The notes under the pieces are model-generated. The model was not told where the DNA came from. It worked only from the letters and a program-made list of their open reading frames with translations, and did no database searches. Position numbers and translations under genes: made by a program. A DNA stretch of 64,000 nt from Cristatella mucedo. Taxonomy: Eukaryota; Bryozoa; Phylactolaemata; Cristatellidae. Positions 47,085-58,059 of this stretch are shown piece by piece. Numbering within the stretch: position 1 is the first letter of the stretch; each line of letters starts with the position of its first letter. The DNA lies in the NCBI GenBank assembly GCA_009760855.2, contig WPIO01000007.1, positions 3,208,501 through 3,272,500 of the forward strand, written 5' to 3'.

Positions 47085-47545
47085 TTGATCGCCTCGCAGT
47101 TTTGTCGGCTTTCTTTTCGGAGCAGATTTACTTTCTTCGGTTGCATCGTAGCCTTCCAATCTCAAGTACACGACAAGCGGTCCGCATGCACACCGCCTCG
47201 CGAGGCCAGCGTCTCTGACGAGGCAGCGTCAGCGAATCGAACCTCAACTTCTTTGGAGATCATGCCTTTAGATTCTAGGCTCCCAAAGACTGTAACTCAC
47301 TCCCTAATGACGTCATGACACCAACTAACTCGACGACATTTAAAAAGAAGCTGAAAATGCACCCGTTTCCCACCGCATTGTCTAGGTCTGTATGAATTAC
47401 CTTTTACGTGCTTCTTTGCTGACACCGAGTACGTTGTCACTCGACATGCTTTCATAGGCAGCCTATCTAAAGTGCCTCAAAGGAGATTCGTTTATCTTAG
47501 AATGCTATGCAAATGTCTCATCATTATTACTATTATTATCTCGTG
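47085..47545 (+). mobile_element. LINE family A 3' part
   Basis: The plus strand encodes the decayed block SLEIMPLDSRLPKTVTHSLM, then aaaaagaagctgaaaatgca, tail landmarks (gtgcctcaaaggagattcgt) and a TTATTA tail. Confidence 0.65.
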
Positions 47546-47617
47546 CGAGTCAACGGAGCCTCCTCTTTCGCAACTGCCTGTATGGCCGGACTAAGGTCAA
47601 GGTCACAAGATGAGAAT

Positions 47618-47880
47618 GCAATATATCTCCGTCTGTAACTCCACAAACTCACAAAGACTATGTGGGCGTTACGAAGGAGAGTTTTCTATTGCGCATTCGG
47701 TAGCCAGCAGACTTCTTCTCACGAAACAAAGAGAACGTGAGAAGAAGCATAGCAGAGTCAGGAGAGCAGTTGAGTTAGTGAGTAGCATGGAAGAAGCAGC
47801 TCCGGACGGCTGGAAAGGACGTGCCACAGTCAGCAGCAGGTGAGTAGTTATCGTTGCGTGAGAATCGAGGAAGTTAGATC
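47618..47880 (-). mobile_element. LINE family B 3' end
   Basis: Plus-strand text atatctccgtctgtaactcc, gactatgtgggcgttacgaa and cattcggtagccagcagact, the reverse complement of the family B terminus. It lies in the long ANKAR-like intron between exons D and C. Confidence 0.65.
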
Positions 47881-48391
47881 CATAGTCTCGGTCCTCGAAT
47901 GCGTTCCCCTGTACGAGTACGGCTAGTAATGTAGGTGGGCGGAAAGTGGAGGCCTCGCCAGAATTCGCTTGCTTCATCTCGCGGGAGCTACGTATCTTTG
48001 GCGTGTGAGCAACAGTGCAAGACTCTGATAGAACTCGATCGAAGTAGCGCGCGCGGCCAATGCGAAAGAGCTCTCAGACATTATCGCAGCATCGAATCGT
48101 CCTGGCTAGCTGCTCGTGCGCTTGAGCGGAGGCCGCAGGCGAGACCTGGCGCCCACCTGGCGCCCACCTGGCAGCACCTGGCGACCTCGGGCCCAGCCAG
48201 CCAGGGCGACGTCGGCGGCGACGTAGGACCGTCGCGACGGCCTCCACCACCGCTGCCGTCGCTCCACCACCGCTGCCGTCGCTCCTGACTTCCCGCCGCT
48301 GGGTGGCGCAGTTAAAGCAAGCAGCGTCACTAGCGAGGAGCCGAGGAGCCTCCCGCTAATCTGCTGAGCTCGAGGAAAGCCGGGACGAACC

Positions 48392-48445
48392 GCCCGTAGG
48401 CTTCGCGAGCCGCCGCGGCGGCGGCGGCTCGCGAAGCCTACGGGC
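48392..48445. repeat. Perfect inverted repeat, 25-bp arms, 4-bp loop
   Basis: Arms at 48392-48416 and 48421-48445 (gcccgtaggcttcgcgagcc, then gccgc, and its reverse complement) around ggcg. Intronic, 55 bp past the donor of ANKAR-like exon C. Confidence 0.97.
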
Positions 48446-48499
48446 TGTCGGCTCCTGTCGTCCCTGTCGAGCCGTTTCGTCGGGACGCGCCTCGCTTAC

Positions 48500-48656
48500 C
48501 CGCTCTGGTGTGGCAAAGGCGAGCGACGCAGTCCGCGGCGAGCGCCTGTATGATGTGACTCTTGGACTCGTGCAGAATGTCGACGATGAGCTGGATGCCG
48601 GCCGCAGACGACAGGGCGGGCTCCTCGTCAGGTACGATTCGCGAGAGCACGACCGC
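48500..48656 (-). CDS. ANKAR: ANKAR-like protein, exon C
   Basis: This 157-bp exon begins in phase 0 after acceptor gtgacag and ends at donor gtaagcg (48499-48493) in phase 1. It encodes residues 628-679: AVVLSRIVPDEEP, GIQLIVDILHESKSH, and ADCVARLCHTRAG completed in exon D. The order matches the ANKAR armadillo segment. A 55-bp piece of this exon (48517-48571) has a perfect copy in the preceding intron at 49887-49941, and a perfect 25-bp-arm hairpin lies 55 bp beyond its donor. Confidence 0.88.
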
Positions 48657-48829
48657 CTGTCACGACAGCAGGGCGAACGTGTGCGCTTTCCGAGCGCGCG
48701 CCACCGACGCCCGCCCACACAGCAGCCGCCGGCGCGTCGCTGCCATCGAGCTCGAATGGCGCTGACAAAGTAGCGCGGAGGAGGGCGTAGTCGGGAGACC
48801 GTTCCGTCGAACTGGGCTGGCGCACTGAT

Positions 48830-48955
48830 TTGGCGAGGAGTAAAGGTCCTCGACTATAACGACCGAGGTCGTGGGCGCAAGCCCTGCGGCATAAATGCCT
48901 GGGGGGATTAAGGTTCTCCTAGGCCGCCATTTGTATGAAATATCCTTTGAGCGAT
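48830..48955 (+). mobile_element. tRNA-derived SINE, family 1
   Basis: cgaccgaggtcgtgggcgca, agccctgcggcataaatgcc, gattaaggttctcctaggcc. It lies in the ANKAR-like intron 48657-50558. Confidence 0.6.
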
Positions 48956-49314
48956 GCAGCGACGTGGCTAAACAGCCAGCCCTTCCTTCCTTTCGCCGGG
49001 CGTAAATTGTTAGTGCCGAGCGGGCGGCGCTGATTTAATCGCGGGCGGGCCTATGTTTTACCAACTATCTCCTGTTCGTGCGATTGCCATAGGCTGGACA
49101 TGATGTTACTACCGCTAGTCACGGTCAGTCTAAAGAGGTAGCCGTACTAATCGGAGACTTTAACGAAAAAGAGTAAGCAATTTCTTTCAGAACTAAATCT
49201 ACAGGATATGGAAACCGCTGCCGAACCAACAAAAAATGCAGTAGAAACATTTTGGCTGACAGACCTGTCGACCAAGTCCACAGCTCCAGACAATCACGGC
49301 GCTGCATTTAAAAG

Positions 49315-49625
49315 AAGCCGTCAGTTCGTATGCTCCCGAAGCCTGAAGCGTACTCCCAACTGACGTCACGAACCCCCTGCCTCGATGAGATTCAAGAAGC
49401 TAAAAACGCATCTGCTTCTCACAGCATTTTCTGGGTCCTTGTGACTCGTCCTTTGTGTGCAAATGCGATCTGACACTTTGCAAGAGTCTTCTAACCATAT
49501 TTTCGTGCCGAAGCTGCATGTTACCTTTGACTATAAATGCTAGTTGATACTATGCATGTTGTAGTCGCGCAATATAAGAATGAACTATTAATTGTATTAT
49601 TATTATTATTATTATTATGAAGAGT
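49315..49625 (+). mobile_element. LINE family A 3' part with (ATT)n tail
   Basis: It reads atgctcccgaagcctgaagc, aactgacgtcacgaaccccc and ttctgggtccttgtgactcg, matching other family A 3' regions. It ends in (TTA)8. It lies inside the ANKAR-like intron between exons C and B. Confidence 0.65.
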
Positions 49626-49886
49626 GGGCCACCGTTTATTAGTCTGGGTCATAGTCATGATTAGGAGAATGTCAAGCTTTCGCGAGAGCTTTATCGCACC
49701 CTTGCTCAATATGGTACCTCGTCCATGATGGATGTGTGCTATTGACGTCAAGCTGGCCGGTTACGTTCGTGAGCAAAGAGTCGGCGAGACGTGCGGCACT
49801 ATCGTCAAGCCGAACCTTGTGCGCATTAAATTCGCGCTGACGCGACTTTGAATGATAAGTGCAGCTGGCACCGTCGGCTCAGTACT

Positions 49887-49941
49887 AGGCGAGCGACGCA
49901 GTCCGCGGCGAGCGCCTGTATGATGTGACTCTTGGACTCGT
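49887..49941 (-). repeat. 55-bp perfect copy of part of ANKAR-like exon C
   Basis: Identical to 48517-48571 in the same orientation (aggcgagcgacgcagtccgc through gactcttggactcgt). The copy is bracketed by direct repeats ctcagtactag and lies in the preceding intron. It has no splice sites of its own. Confidence 0.97.
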
Positions 49942-50558
49942 ACTCAGTACTAGTACAGTACTAGGCAGTGCCGTGGGCGGAGGATCTGGCCGGGAGGAGA
50001 AGCAGCGAGCGACCGAGGCACCCCCCCCCCGGCGCGTGGGCGGCTTCGCAAATCAACAGGCCCGACGAGGCTGAGTCATGGCCATAGCACCACAGGCACC
50101 GGACTCTCGTTTCGGATTCGGTGCGATTTGAGCCCACCGGATACCGCGCCGCTGCCACCGTTGCACCGCCTTTCCATTTCCGACACTCGAGCTGTTTTAC
50201 TGGTTATCGCGCATTATCGTCTTTACTATGAAAGCTGGGCTCTTCTTCTCGCAGCCAGCCATCTGTGACCGAACAAGTTGCTTCCACACCGACGGTCAAC
50301 ATGCGGCCGCCATTTTTTCCGCTCGCTCAGCTTGTGCATGCAGCAGGGAGCGCTCGCTCCGGCGCTCAAAGCGCAGTCAGAGCTTGCTGCCGAGCAGCAC
50401 GCCAGAGCGCTCTGGCGTGCTCGCGGAGCGCACCGACCGGCAGAGCGCTGTTCCGCCTCGCGGCGGCGCCCTGAAGAACGCGAACGAGCAGAATGCGCGA
50501 GCCGTGCCGGCCGAAATGCGTCGCTGCATTCGCCGGCGGAACACGCGCGCGCACAGAC

Positions 50559-50812
50559 CTGGAAGGCGCCGTTGCAGCGGTAGAACTCGTTGTCGGACTG
50601 GAGGAAAGGCACGAAGCATGCGAAGCGCACGCCTCCTTCCGCCGCGATGGCCTGCTGCTGCGCCATGCTGTTGTAGGCGAACGTGGCCAGGGCGGCGCCC
50701 GCCAGCAGCCGCACCTCGTCGTCCTTGGAGTAGAGCAGGCGCAGCACGAGCGCGTAGCCGAACTCAAGGTACTGCGACGGCTGCCACATCTCGCCGACGA
50801 CCTCTTGGTTTC
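50559..50812 (-). CDS. ANKAR: ANKAR-like protein, exon B
   Basis: This 254-bp exon starts after acceptor gttccag and ends at CAG before donor gtctgt (50558-50553). The donor is weak beyond GT. Two bases complete Gly543 from exon A, so the junction reads ASVALGNQEVV. The exon covers residues 543-627 and encodes armadillo helices: LRLLYSKDDEVRLLAGAAL, ATFAYNSMAQQQAI, then FLQSDNEFYRCNGAFQ. This order (LYS-D--VRLLAG, AFAYN, then YRCN--FQ) is what I recall from vertebrate ANKAR. The frame stays open past the donor into Arg-rich text that has no family similarity, which supports splicing here. Confidence 0.85.
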
Positions 50813-51539
50813 CTGGAACGGTGGCGGAAGCAGAGGCGTGGCAAGCGATGGACGGGGGGGGGGACAGATGTCCCCGGGCGCCAAGCTCTAGGGGCCAAAA
50901 ACAAAATTGATTCAAATGGAGCATATTTCTTTTTGAATTTTTCTTGCGAGAATACTAATCTTAGTTTCAAGCAAGTCTTTTTTGTTTTAATGGGCTTGAC
51001 TATTGCTGGCTAAGCTAGTTAAGCATGTGTGCAGACTTGGACCAAGCTGTAGCTCGACACTCTGGTGGCGACACGCGGAGAAGCGGAAACACCAAGGGGG
51101 GCTTCAACCACCGTGTATTAGGCTGGCGCTCGCAGCGCAGCGAGCACACGGCCGCTCCGCCCGAGCTCCAACTGCGAGCTCCCCGTCCGCTCGCCCCATC
51201 CGGCCTCCCACTGGCTGCGTCACGCCTGGGGCGAGCCCGACCTGCTACGCCGTTCCAAGGGCGAGCCAGCGTGCAGTGGCTGAGCACCGACACACTATTA
51301 GTTCACACAAGCCAGGCTTACTTAGCTGGCTGTGCTACGACAATACAGCAGTCATTTTTGGACACCTGACAGGCGTCCAAAAGAGGAAACTGTCTAGAAA
51401 AAATGAGAAAGCAATTTTTTAAACTGTAATAAGCTATTACCGCAGCTTGAACCAGGCAGGAGTTAATGCCGAAAATAAAGATTCCTTTATCCTTGCCTTT
51501 TTTGGAACAAAAGGGAGCTCCTACTCAAGATCAGCTCTG

Positions 51540-52545
51540 AGTTGGGAGGAAAGTCTTAGCAATCACTGTAAAACCTGTCTGCAATGAGGTGGAGTGCATG
51601 AGTGGAGGCTGTGAAAACCATCAATACTGAACTGAACAGCATGGTAGGCCTTTTGGAGGAACTGTCTGAGAACAAAAGTGAAACACTTGAAAAAGAAGTG
51701 AAGCTCCTACACTGTATTTTGAACTTCAACTTTTCGGCTCTGTTGTCATTTTGATATAGCATCTTAAGGAAGATTGACCCCGTTCAGAAATGACTGCATG
51801 ATCCAAAGATGAACTTAAAAGATGCCTTCTGTGACCTCCACTCCCTTGAGAATGAGTTGTCGAGACTTCGAGGAGACCTGTGTCAGGAATCACTACTAGA
51901 TGCCGAAGGAAATTGTGGGGTGCTGTAGTTGAACGAAGAATTCGCCGAAGGACACCGATGCCTGCAGAACTCTCTCGGGATGTTGGTCTGATTGCAGAGG
52001 AGATTTCAAGAAGGAGATTTCATGATCATGAAGGACAGGATGAAGGACAGGATGAAGGACTATCTCCGACAAGAAATTATAGTTAGGTTTTCAGTGCATG
52101 CATATCTTGATGCAACATTTATTTTCTAGTTGGAAGTTGAAAAACTTTTGAAATCACTTGACCAGAGCAAACTGCGCCAGCAATGTCTGGAACTTTTGGA
52201 GGCTTCTATCGTTCAAACGTTGATGGAACAGAGCTGTACAACGAAATATGTTACTGTAAAATGCTTCTTGTAGCACGTCACGACTCGACACTAAAGACTG
52301 GAGCTCATGTCTTTCCTCGTCAGTTATGGAGAAGATGCATTTCCTAATTTGAGAGTTGCCGTACAAGTTATTCTCACCCTAGCTGTATCCGTGGCCAGTT
52401 GTGAACGTTCCTTAGCAAGCTGAAGATAATCCTGTCATACATGAAAGTATCAATGGGGTAAGATCGACTCTCCGATTTGACCTTGTTAAGCATAAAGAAA
52501 AAACGGTGGACAATACTGACTTTCAAACTGTAGTAGACTAGTTTT
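51540..52545 (+). pseudogene. hAT transposase pseudogene (C-terminal part)
   Basis: The plus strand encodes NVDGTELYNEIC near 52215, then NLRVAVQ-ILTLAVSVASCER and LKIILSYMKVSMG-DRLSDL near 52350-52490. This is the C-terminal dimerisation region of hAT transposases of the ZMYM1-like group, whose usual text is SVASCERSFSKLK. Stops and frameshifts break it throughout. It lies in the ANKAR-like intron between exons B and A, antisense to the gene. Sequence from 51540 to 52130 is assigned only by continuity. Confidence 0.75.
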
Positions 52546-52980
52546 GCCATGTTTAAGGCCAGAAAAATTCACTTAAGTTGAAAGCTGTGTTAGCTGCCTT
52601 TAGCTTGTACCTTTAGAAAAGCTGATAAAACTATCACGACTCGATTTGTCTGCTAGCGCGTGTTTTGGCATTTTCTTGCAGCAATTTTTGGCAAGGGGAA
52701 GGATTGCCATTTGTAGCTTTGTCCCGGGCGCCGATAGGTCTCACTGCGCCTCTGCTCGCTTCCGCGAGCAGAGGCGGCGACGACGCCATCGCCGCCCTCC
52801 AGTTAGAAAGGGCGCTGACTGACTTTCTACGACGACCGGCGCCAGCAGACGAGCGGCTCGGCGGTGGCGGAGCTCTTTCGTCGCCGGAGCCGCGGCCACC
52901 CGCCGAGGTGGCGGCAGCAATCATTCTCGCTGGTCGTTGCCGCTGGCCGCCGCCGCCACTGCCGCAGGAGCGAGACTCAC

Positions 52981-54607
52981 CGAGTGCCACCGATGCCAGG
53001 GTCAGGGCCGCCTCCACGCGAATCAGCTCGCTCTTGGACAGCGACAGCAGCGCGATGAGGAGCCGAATGCCGCGAGACTGGGCGACTGTGTTCTGATTTC
53101 GGCGGTGCGGCACGAACCCGACGCCGACGCACATGTGCCGCATGCTGCGAACGGCGCTGAGTACGAGGTACTCCTTGTCGCTTTTGAGGATGCGTATGAG
53201 CGGGTGGACGCCGTTGGCGTCGGCGATTGCGCCCTGCCTGTTGCAGGCGCCCTGCGCCAGCACGCCGAGCCCCTCGGAGCCGACGAAGTGCAGCGTCTCG
53301 GACAGCGAGCCGATGAACTCGATGAGCGTCGGTATGCTGAGCACGGCAGCCATGGCGCGACGGTCCTCGTGGTCGTCGCCGGCGAGCGCCCACAGCGCGC
53401 CGGCGGTCGTCTCGAGCACCTCCTGGCTGCCGCTCTTTCGCAGCAGACCCAGCAGCGGCATGACGGCGCCCTCGCCGCGAAGCGCTCGCTGCGCGGCGGC
53501 GTTGCCCTCCACCAGCGCGTGCACGGCGCGAACGGCGCTCAGCTGGATCTCGCGGTGCTTGACGTCGCACAGCATGACGACCAGCTCGAGCGCGCCGCCG
53601 CTGACTATGGCGTCCTGGTTGGCCCGGTGCCGGCGCACCACCTTGCCGACGGCCTGGTTGAGCGCGAGCAGCAGCGGCTGGTGCGTGCAGTCGTGAAAGA
53701 GGGCGCACAGCGAGTCGACGCCGTCGGGAGTGCCGTTGAACTGCGACTGCCGCTCGTCGCTGCCGTCCGTCAGCACACCGATCGCCAGCACGGCGGCGAC
53801 GAGGACGTCACGCCCGGCGGCGGACGCCGGCGCCGACGGCTGGCCGTGAGCTCGAAGCACGGCCACGAGCGCCGGCAGGGCGCCCTGTGCGCATGCCTGG
53901 TCTGCGTACTCGCCGACGTCGCATACGAGTCGCAGCGCCGTGGCCGCCAGCTCGACGACGGTGAGCGAGGAGGCGGCGGCGGCTGGGGTCGAGCGCAGGT
54001 GCTTGACGAAAGCGGCGAGGCCGCCGGCGGCGACCGTCTGCTGCTTCACCTCGGGCCGCTCGGCGACGTTGATGAGGCAGTGCAGCGCCTGGGCGACGGC
54101 AAGGTCGCCTGCGGCGCCCTTGACGACGCCGACGAGCACCGGCACGCCGCCGCCGTCGCACAGCGGCCGCCAGTTGGGGTTCGTCGCGCTGCCGTCGAGC
54201 GGCCGCGTCAGCTCGCGGATACAGGCGCCGGCGCGCTGCGATTCGTCCTCGAGGTCGGAGCGGATGAAGGCGAGCATGCGCCGCCAGACGGGCAGGTCGG
54301 GCGATTCGAGCGAGACGAAGTACTTGATTGCCGCGACGTTGAACGTCAGGCAGGCGAGCTCGACGACGCCGTGGTTCTGCGCGTTGACGGCCGTGACGTT
54401 GGCGCCGAGCTCGACGAGCACCTTGACCGTGTCAATGTTGGACTCCTTGTACTTGACGGCGACGTGCAGCGGCGTCTCGCGCATGCCGTCCTGCGTCTCG
54501 AGCTCGAGCAGCTCGCCCTGCGACCTCATCACCTTCTCCACCGTCTTGGTGTAGCCCATCTTGGTCGCCTGGTGAATGTAGGCCCAGCCGTTCTCGAATG
54601 TGTTCAT
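52981..54607 (-). CDS. ANKAR: ANKAR-like ankyrin/armadillo repeat protein, exon A (first recognised)
   Basis: This 1,627-bp exon encodes residues 1-542 plus one base. The proposed start, ATG at 54607 (MNTFENGWAY), has A at -3. Residues 5-105 hold two or three ankyrin repeats (RETPLHVAVKY, VLVELGANVTAVN). Residues about 150-542 form a chain of armadillo repeats, such as SAVRAVHALVEGNAAAQRAL and TTAGALWALAGDDHEDRRAM. The exon ends at donor gtgagt (52980-52975) in phase 1. The frame is open for another 124 codons upstream to an ATG at 54976, but that leader is low-complexity Arg/Ser/Ala sequence and could be 5' UTR. Known ANKAR proteins are longer at the N-terminus, so upstream exons may exist; an AG at 54609-54608 is a weak acceptor candidate. 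Third codon positions are almost all G or C. Molecular function in this family is poorly known. Confidence 0.85.
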
Positions 54608-55094
54608 CCTGCGTTCGCGCGAGGAGCTCTCTTCCGGTCGTTCGCTCTGCTCTGCTCTGCTCTGCTTCGCGGGCGCCGCCTCTCGATCCCGTGGTCGTCG
54701 AATGTGGCTGCTGCTGCTGCGGGGGCGGCGGCGTGCTGCGACGAGCAGAGCAGCGAGCAGCTCGATATCGCGACAGTCGCCGAAGTCGCAGCAGCCGCCG
54801 CAGCGGAATGCTTCGAGCGGCTGCGATTCAACTGTTCGCCGAGCAGCGCCGCCAAGCGGCAGAAGACGGAGACGACCAGGCGCCGAGCGGCGGAAGCTCG
54901 TCGGACGGACTGAGCTCGCGCTGGCGTGCGAGAACTCATCTCCGTAGTCGAAGGATCCAGATGGACTGGAAGGCACTCGGTACCGACCCGGGGCGCTCTG
55001 GGTAAGCGCACCGGAAGTCGATCTACTCGGCGGTCTGCTCGGCCCGATGCTAGCGCTATTTAATGGAGCAACCCAAAGTAACGTGATTCCTTTC

Positions 55095-55212
55095 CTGAGC
55101 CCCCCCGAGACAACTTAATCTCAATCCGGGCGCTTTGCATATGCCGAACGGCTCGAGCCCGCGACCACGATCGCTAAAGGCGAACACCTTACCCCCGGGC
55201 CAAACCAGAGAA
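55095..55212 (-). mobile_element. tRNA-derived SINE, family 1
   Basis: Antisense copy: gagacaacttaatctcaatc, cgggcgctttgcatatgccg, aacggctcgagcccgcgacc, gaacaccttacccccgggcc. Confidence 0.6.
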
Positions 55213-56369
55213 ACCAAAAGCTCATCTAAGTGCACTTGAATCCAAAGGTCCGCGTGAAAGCTGCACGCCGGGAAAGAGTGGATCAGTGGCCGAGTAGATT
55301 GCGAAAAGTCTCGCTAGATACTGCAAATTGGATTATCGGCAGCATTTCTCCGACTGGCAGACGGCTCGCCACGACGCGGTTGAGAGTAGAGAGCTCAGCG
55401 CACATGGATGAAGACTGGGCGGAATCGCGGACTGCGCCACTGCCAGCTGGTTATCCTAAGATCGCACTGGTTTAGGCTATATAGCCAGCTAGAGGCAATG
55501 ATATGCAGGAACGTAGACCACACACTCGGCACGGCGAAACGCAGGATGCAATATGCTGGCTTGCCAAAGTGGCCTCGCTTACTTTGGAGTGGCTAGCTTT
55601 TACCATGTGCTTCCTTGCTTGGTTGTGGCTAGGCACTAGCTAGGAGCGCCAGACTCGCTGTATCTGAAGTAGTCAAAGACTCGCTGTATCCAAAGAAACG
55701 CAAGGCTATAAGGTCACCCTTTCTCCTGCAATGTATAAACAGCGCATTAGCTCGGCCTTGTCTATCCAGGGCCATTACTGCTAACGGCTTAAGTAGGCCA
55801 CCTAGATGCGTCAAACAGAAGTCTTAGATGTGAACCGCCACATGCTCCCTTTGGTGCTTTGGTGAGTAAAACCACAGTCGCTGTTCTAATGCTACTGTCG
55901 GGGATCCCACTGTTGTTTATCTAGACGATCCGGCTGTAATCTTGCCATGCCGTAGAGAGGTCGAAGCACGCTACCCGAAGTGAAATGGCTCTCATGTGAC
56001 CAAGTGAACATGGCCTAAATGCAAAAGCCATGTTCATCGACGACCGGTACCCATGAAAAAACCAGGACGTCGATCACCTTACCGTCTAAGCAATATCACT
56101 CAGCGAACACCACGGACATGGTGGGAAACTCACTCAATAACACAAACTGAAGTGCATGCTACGAGTCACAACAAATGATTCCAGAACGCATTAGCCTCGT
56201 GAATGCTCCGACAGATTATGCTCCAATTATCAGAGAGACTAGACGCGAGGTCATCCTACATGAATTCTACGTTAGTAAACGGTCAAGTCGCGTCGGTGTC
56301 GTCGTGCCATCGTCATATCGGCAGTTCGTCAAGTCCAACAGCGGCTCTCTCATGCTCGTGCATATTGTG
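55213..56369. other. No feature recognised
   Basis: Upstream of the ANKAR-like exon A. I could not find further ankyrin-type exons on the minus strand. Confidence 0.4.
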
Positions 56370-56490
56370 ACTGGGATAAAATATCATATATCTTTTATAC
56401 AGCACCCTAAGAGAACCAAGTCACTACCCAAGCGATTACAATTCACTGCTATAGAATCGGCCTCATCCTGGTCTGAGAAGCCAACCATTG
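56370..56490 (-). mobile_element. LINE family A 3' tail fragment
   Basis: atacagcaccctaagagaac, caagtcactacccaagcgat and tacaattcactgc match the tail in antisense but are diverged. Confidence 0.5.
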
Positions 56491-57369
56491 AAGGAATGAG
56501 TCTACGCTGAAGAGCGCCTTTAGCTGCGAGTGATAATATTACGCGTGGCTTTGTAATTGCTATTGATCCGTACAAGACGACTGGCCCGCCAGTCTTGAAG
56601 TTATCGATCGACTAATAGCTGAGCTTGAAAGTTGCTTGCATCACATGCAGCACTGAAGCGAAAGGCTCCGACTTTTACTTTTAATGACTAGCTCCCGCTC
56701 AATTAATTTTAATGACTAGCTCCCGCTCAATATCCCGCTCCTTAGAAGACCACATCTTGAAAGGAGGCGCATTAGTCAAGACAGAGAGTAACGATCGGGC
56801 AAGTGATAACTATCTAGAAGGCTGGTCACTTATTGCTGCAGCATTTACTGCTGCCCCACGCCCAGAAGAATCGAAGTTGCATTATCGACGAGCCAAAGGC
56901 TGCCCGCTAATGCATGCAACTGAAAGGTCGTGCGAGCGACGCCCGATCTTCATAGGACGCAACCTGTGCAATGAGGATTGCGATTTGACCTCACTCCTTG
57001 ACTTACAGGAAAAGCAGGATGTAAGTATGTTACAATTTAGTTGGATGAGATAAGGCGACAATGAGACGAGCTTGACAGTTATGGGCCGGAAACTGGAAAG
57101 CCTCACTCTCAAAATCGGCTCAGCATGCAGCATTCCCGAAAGCCCCTGTGCGAAGTCGGGTGTCCTGCTCCCAAATAAAGGCAGCTAGATAAACGCACCA
57201 GCTTCAAGGTCTGTTCAGCCAAGTAATACCTTTACTTCAATCATTTGGGGCCTGGGCATATAAAAAGCTGCAAGATACACATTTGCAGGATTCCGCTTTT
57301 CGCTTATCTCGCAATTCATTGAAGGAAGCTTGCCTTTCACAAACGTCACAAGTGCAGCAAATTACTACC

Positions 57370-57627
57370 ACTATTATACTACTATTACATATTATATTAT
57401 ATATTATATATTATATTATTATTATATTATATAATATATTATATATTATATATTATACTACTGTTACACTACGACTTCCACTATTACTAACACTAGTCCG
57501 TCAAAATATTTTCTTTCCAGCATTTGTGAAGAGCCTGGATTAATTTAAGATATCATGGTGCGTTAAACAAATATGTAATCTGTTTCGTATTATTATTGAC
57601 ATATGTGTACTCTAAATCAGTCAGACT

Positions 57628-57662
<35 letters not shown>
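57370..57662. repeat. AT-rich and (TA)n tracts
   Basis: atattatata-type repeats at 57380-57460 and (TA)n at 57634-57660, immediately before a family A LINE tail. Confidence 0.85.
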
Positions 57663-57664
<2 letters not shown>

Positions 57665-58000
57665 TTGCATAGCACCCTCACAGAATTTAATCTCTTGCTA
57701 AGCAATTTACAGATGCTGTATAGAAAGCATTACGGAATGGTTGGTGGTAACATCCGCAAGCAGCAGGCTTAGTGTAAGCAGGTACACCACACGAAGTACG
57801 AACCACTAAAACTCACCAGAGCTTAATAAACAGGTTCGTTTTAAGCTCCTTTGTAAATGTCGTTGTGTCAGGGAAGCTGTGACGTGCGTCGGTAGTGAGT
57901 TCCAGGCTTTGGGAGCATAGGAACTAAAAGCACGGTCTCCAAGGATTTTGAGGTTCATACTAGGTATGGCTAGACGATTCGAGTCAGACCAGCGGGTTGT
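57650..58000 (-). mobile_element. LINE family A 3' end
   Basis: It follows a (TA)n run. It has the tail block (agcaccctcacagaatttaa) and then the UTR and RT C-terminal segment (gagttccaggctttgggagc, ggcacggtctccaagg-like text). Confidence 0.7.
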
Positions 58001-58059
58001 ACGAGTATGACTATGCTTTTGATTATTAGCAGTTCCTCAATAATAATAGTAATAACAAT

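Noticed and set aside
50228-51013. 261-codon plus-strand ORF
   Set aside because: Overlaps ANKAR-like exon B on the other strand and reads as Arg/Ala-rich shadow text.
52937-54913. 658-codon plus-strand ORF opposite ANKAR-like exon A
   Set aside because: It is the antisense shadow of a GC-rich exon whose third positions are almost all G or C. The text is Glu/Arg/Val/Ala-rich with no family pattern, while the minus strand shows clear armadillo repeats with matching splice phases.
56712-57053. Plus-strand ORF ending at a good donor (gat, then gtaagtatg at about 57021)
   Set aside because: Text such as RRPIFIGRNLCNEDCDLTSL is not implausible, but the start lies in a 25-bp direct repeat, no acceptor or partner exon was found, and no family is recognised.
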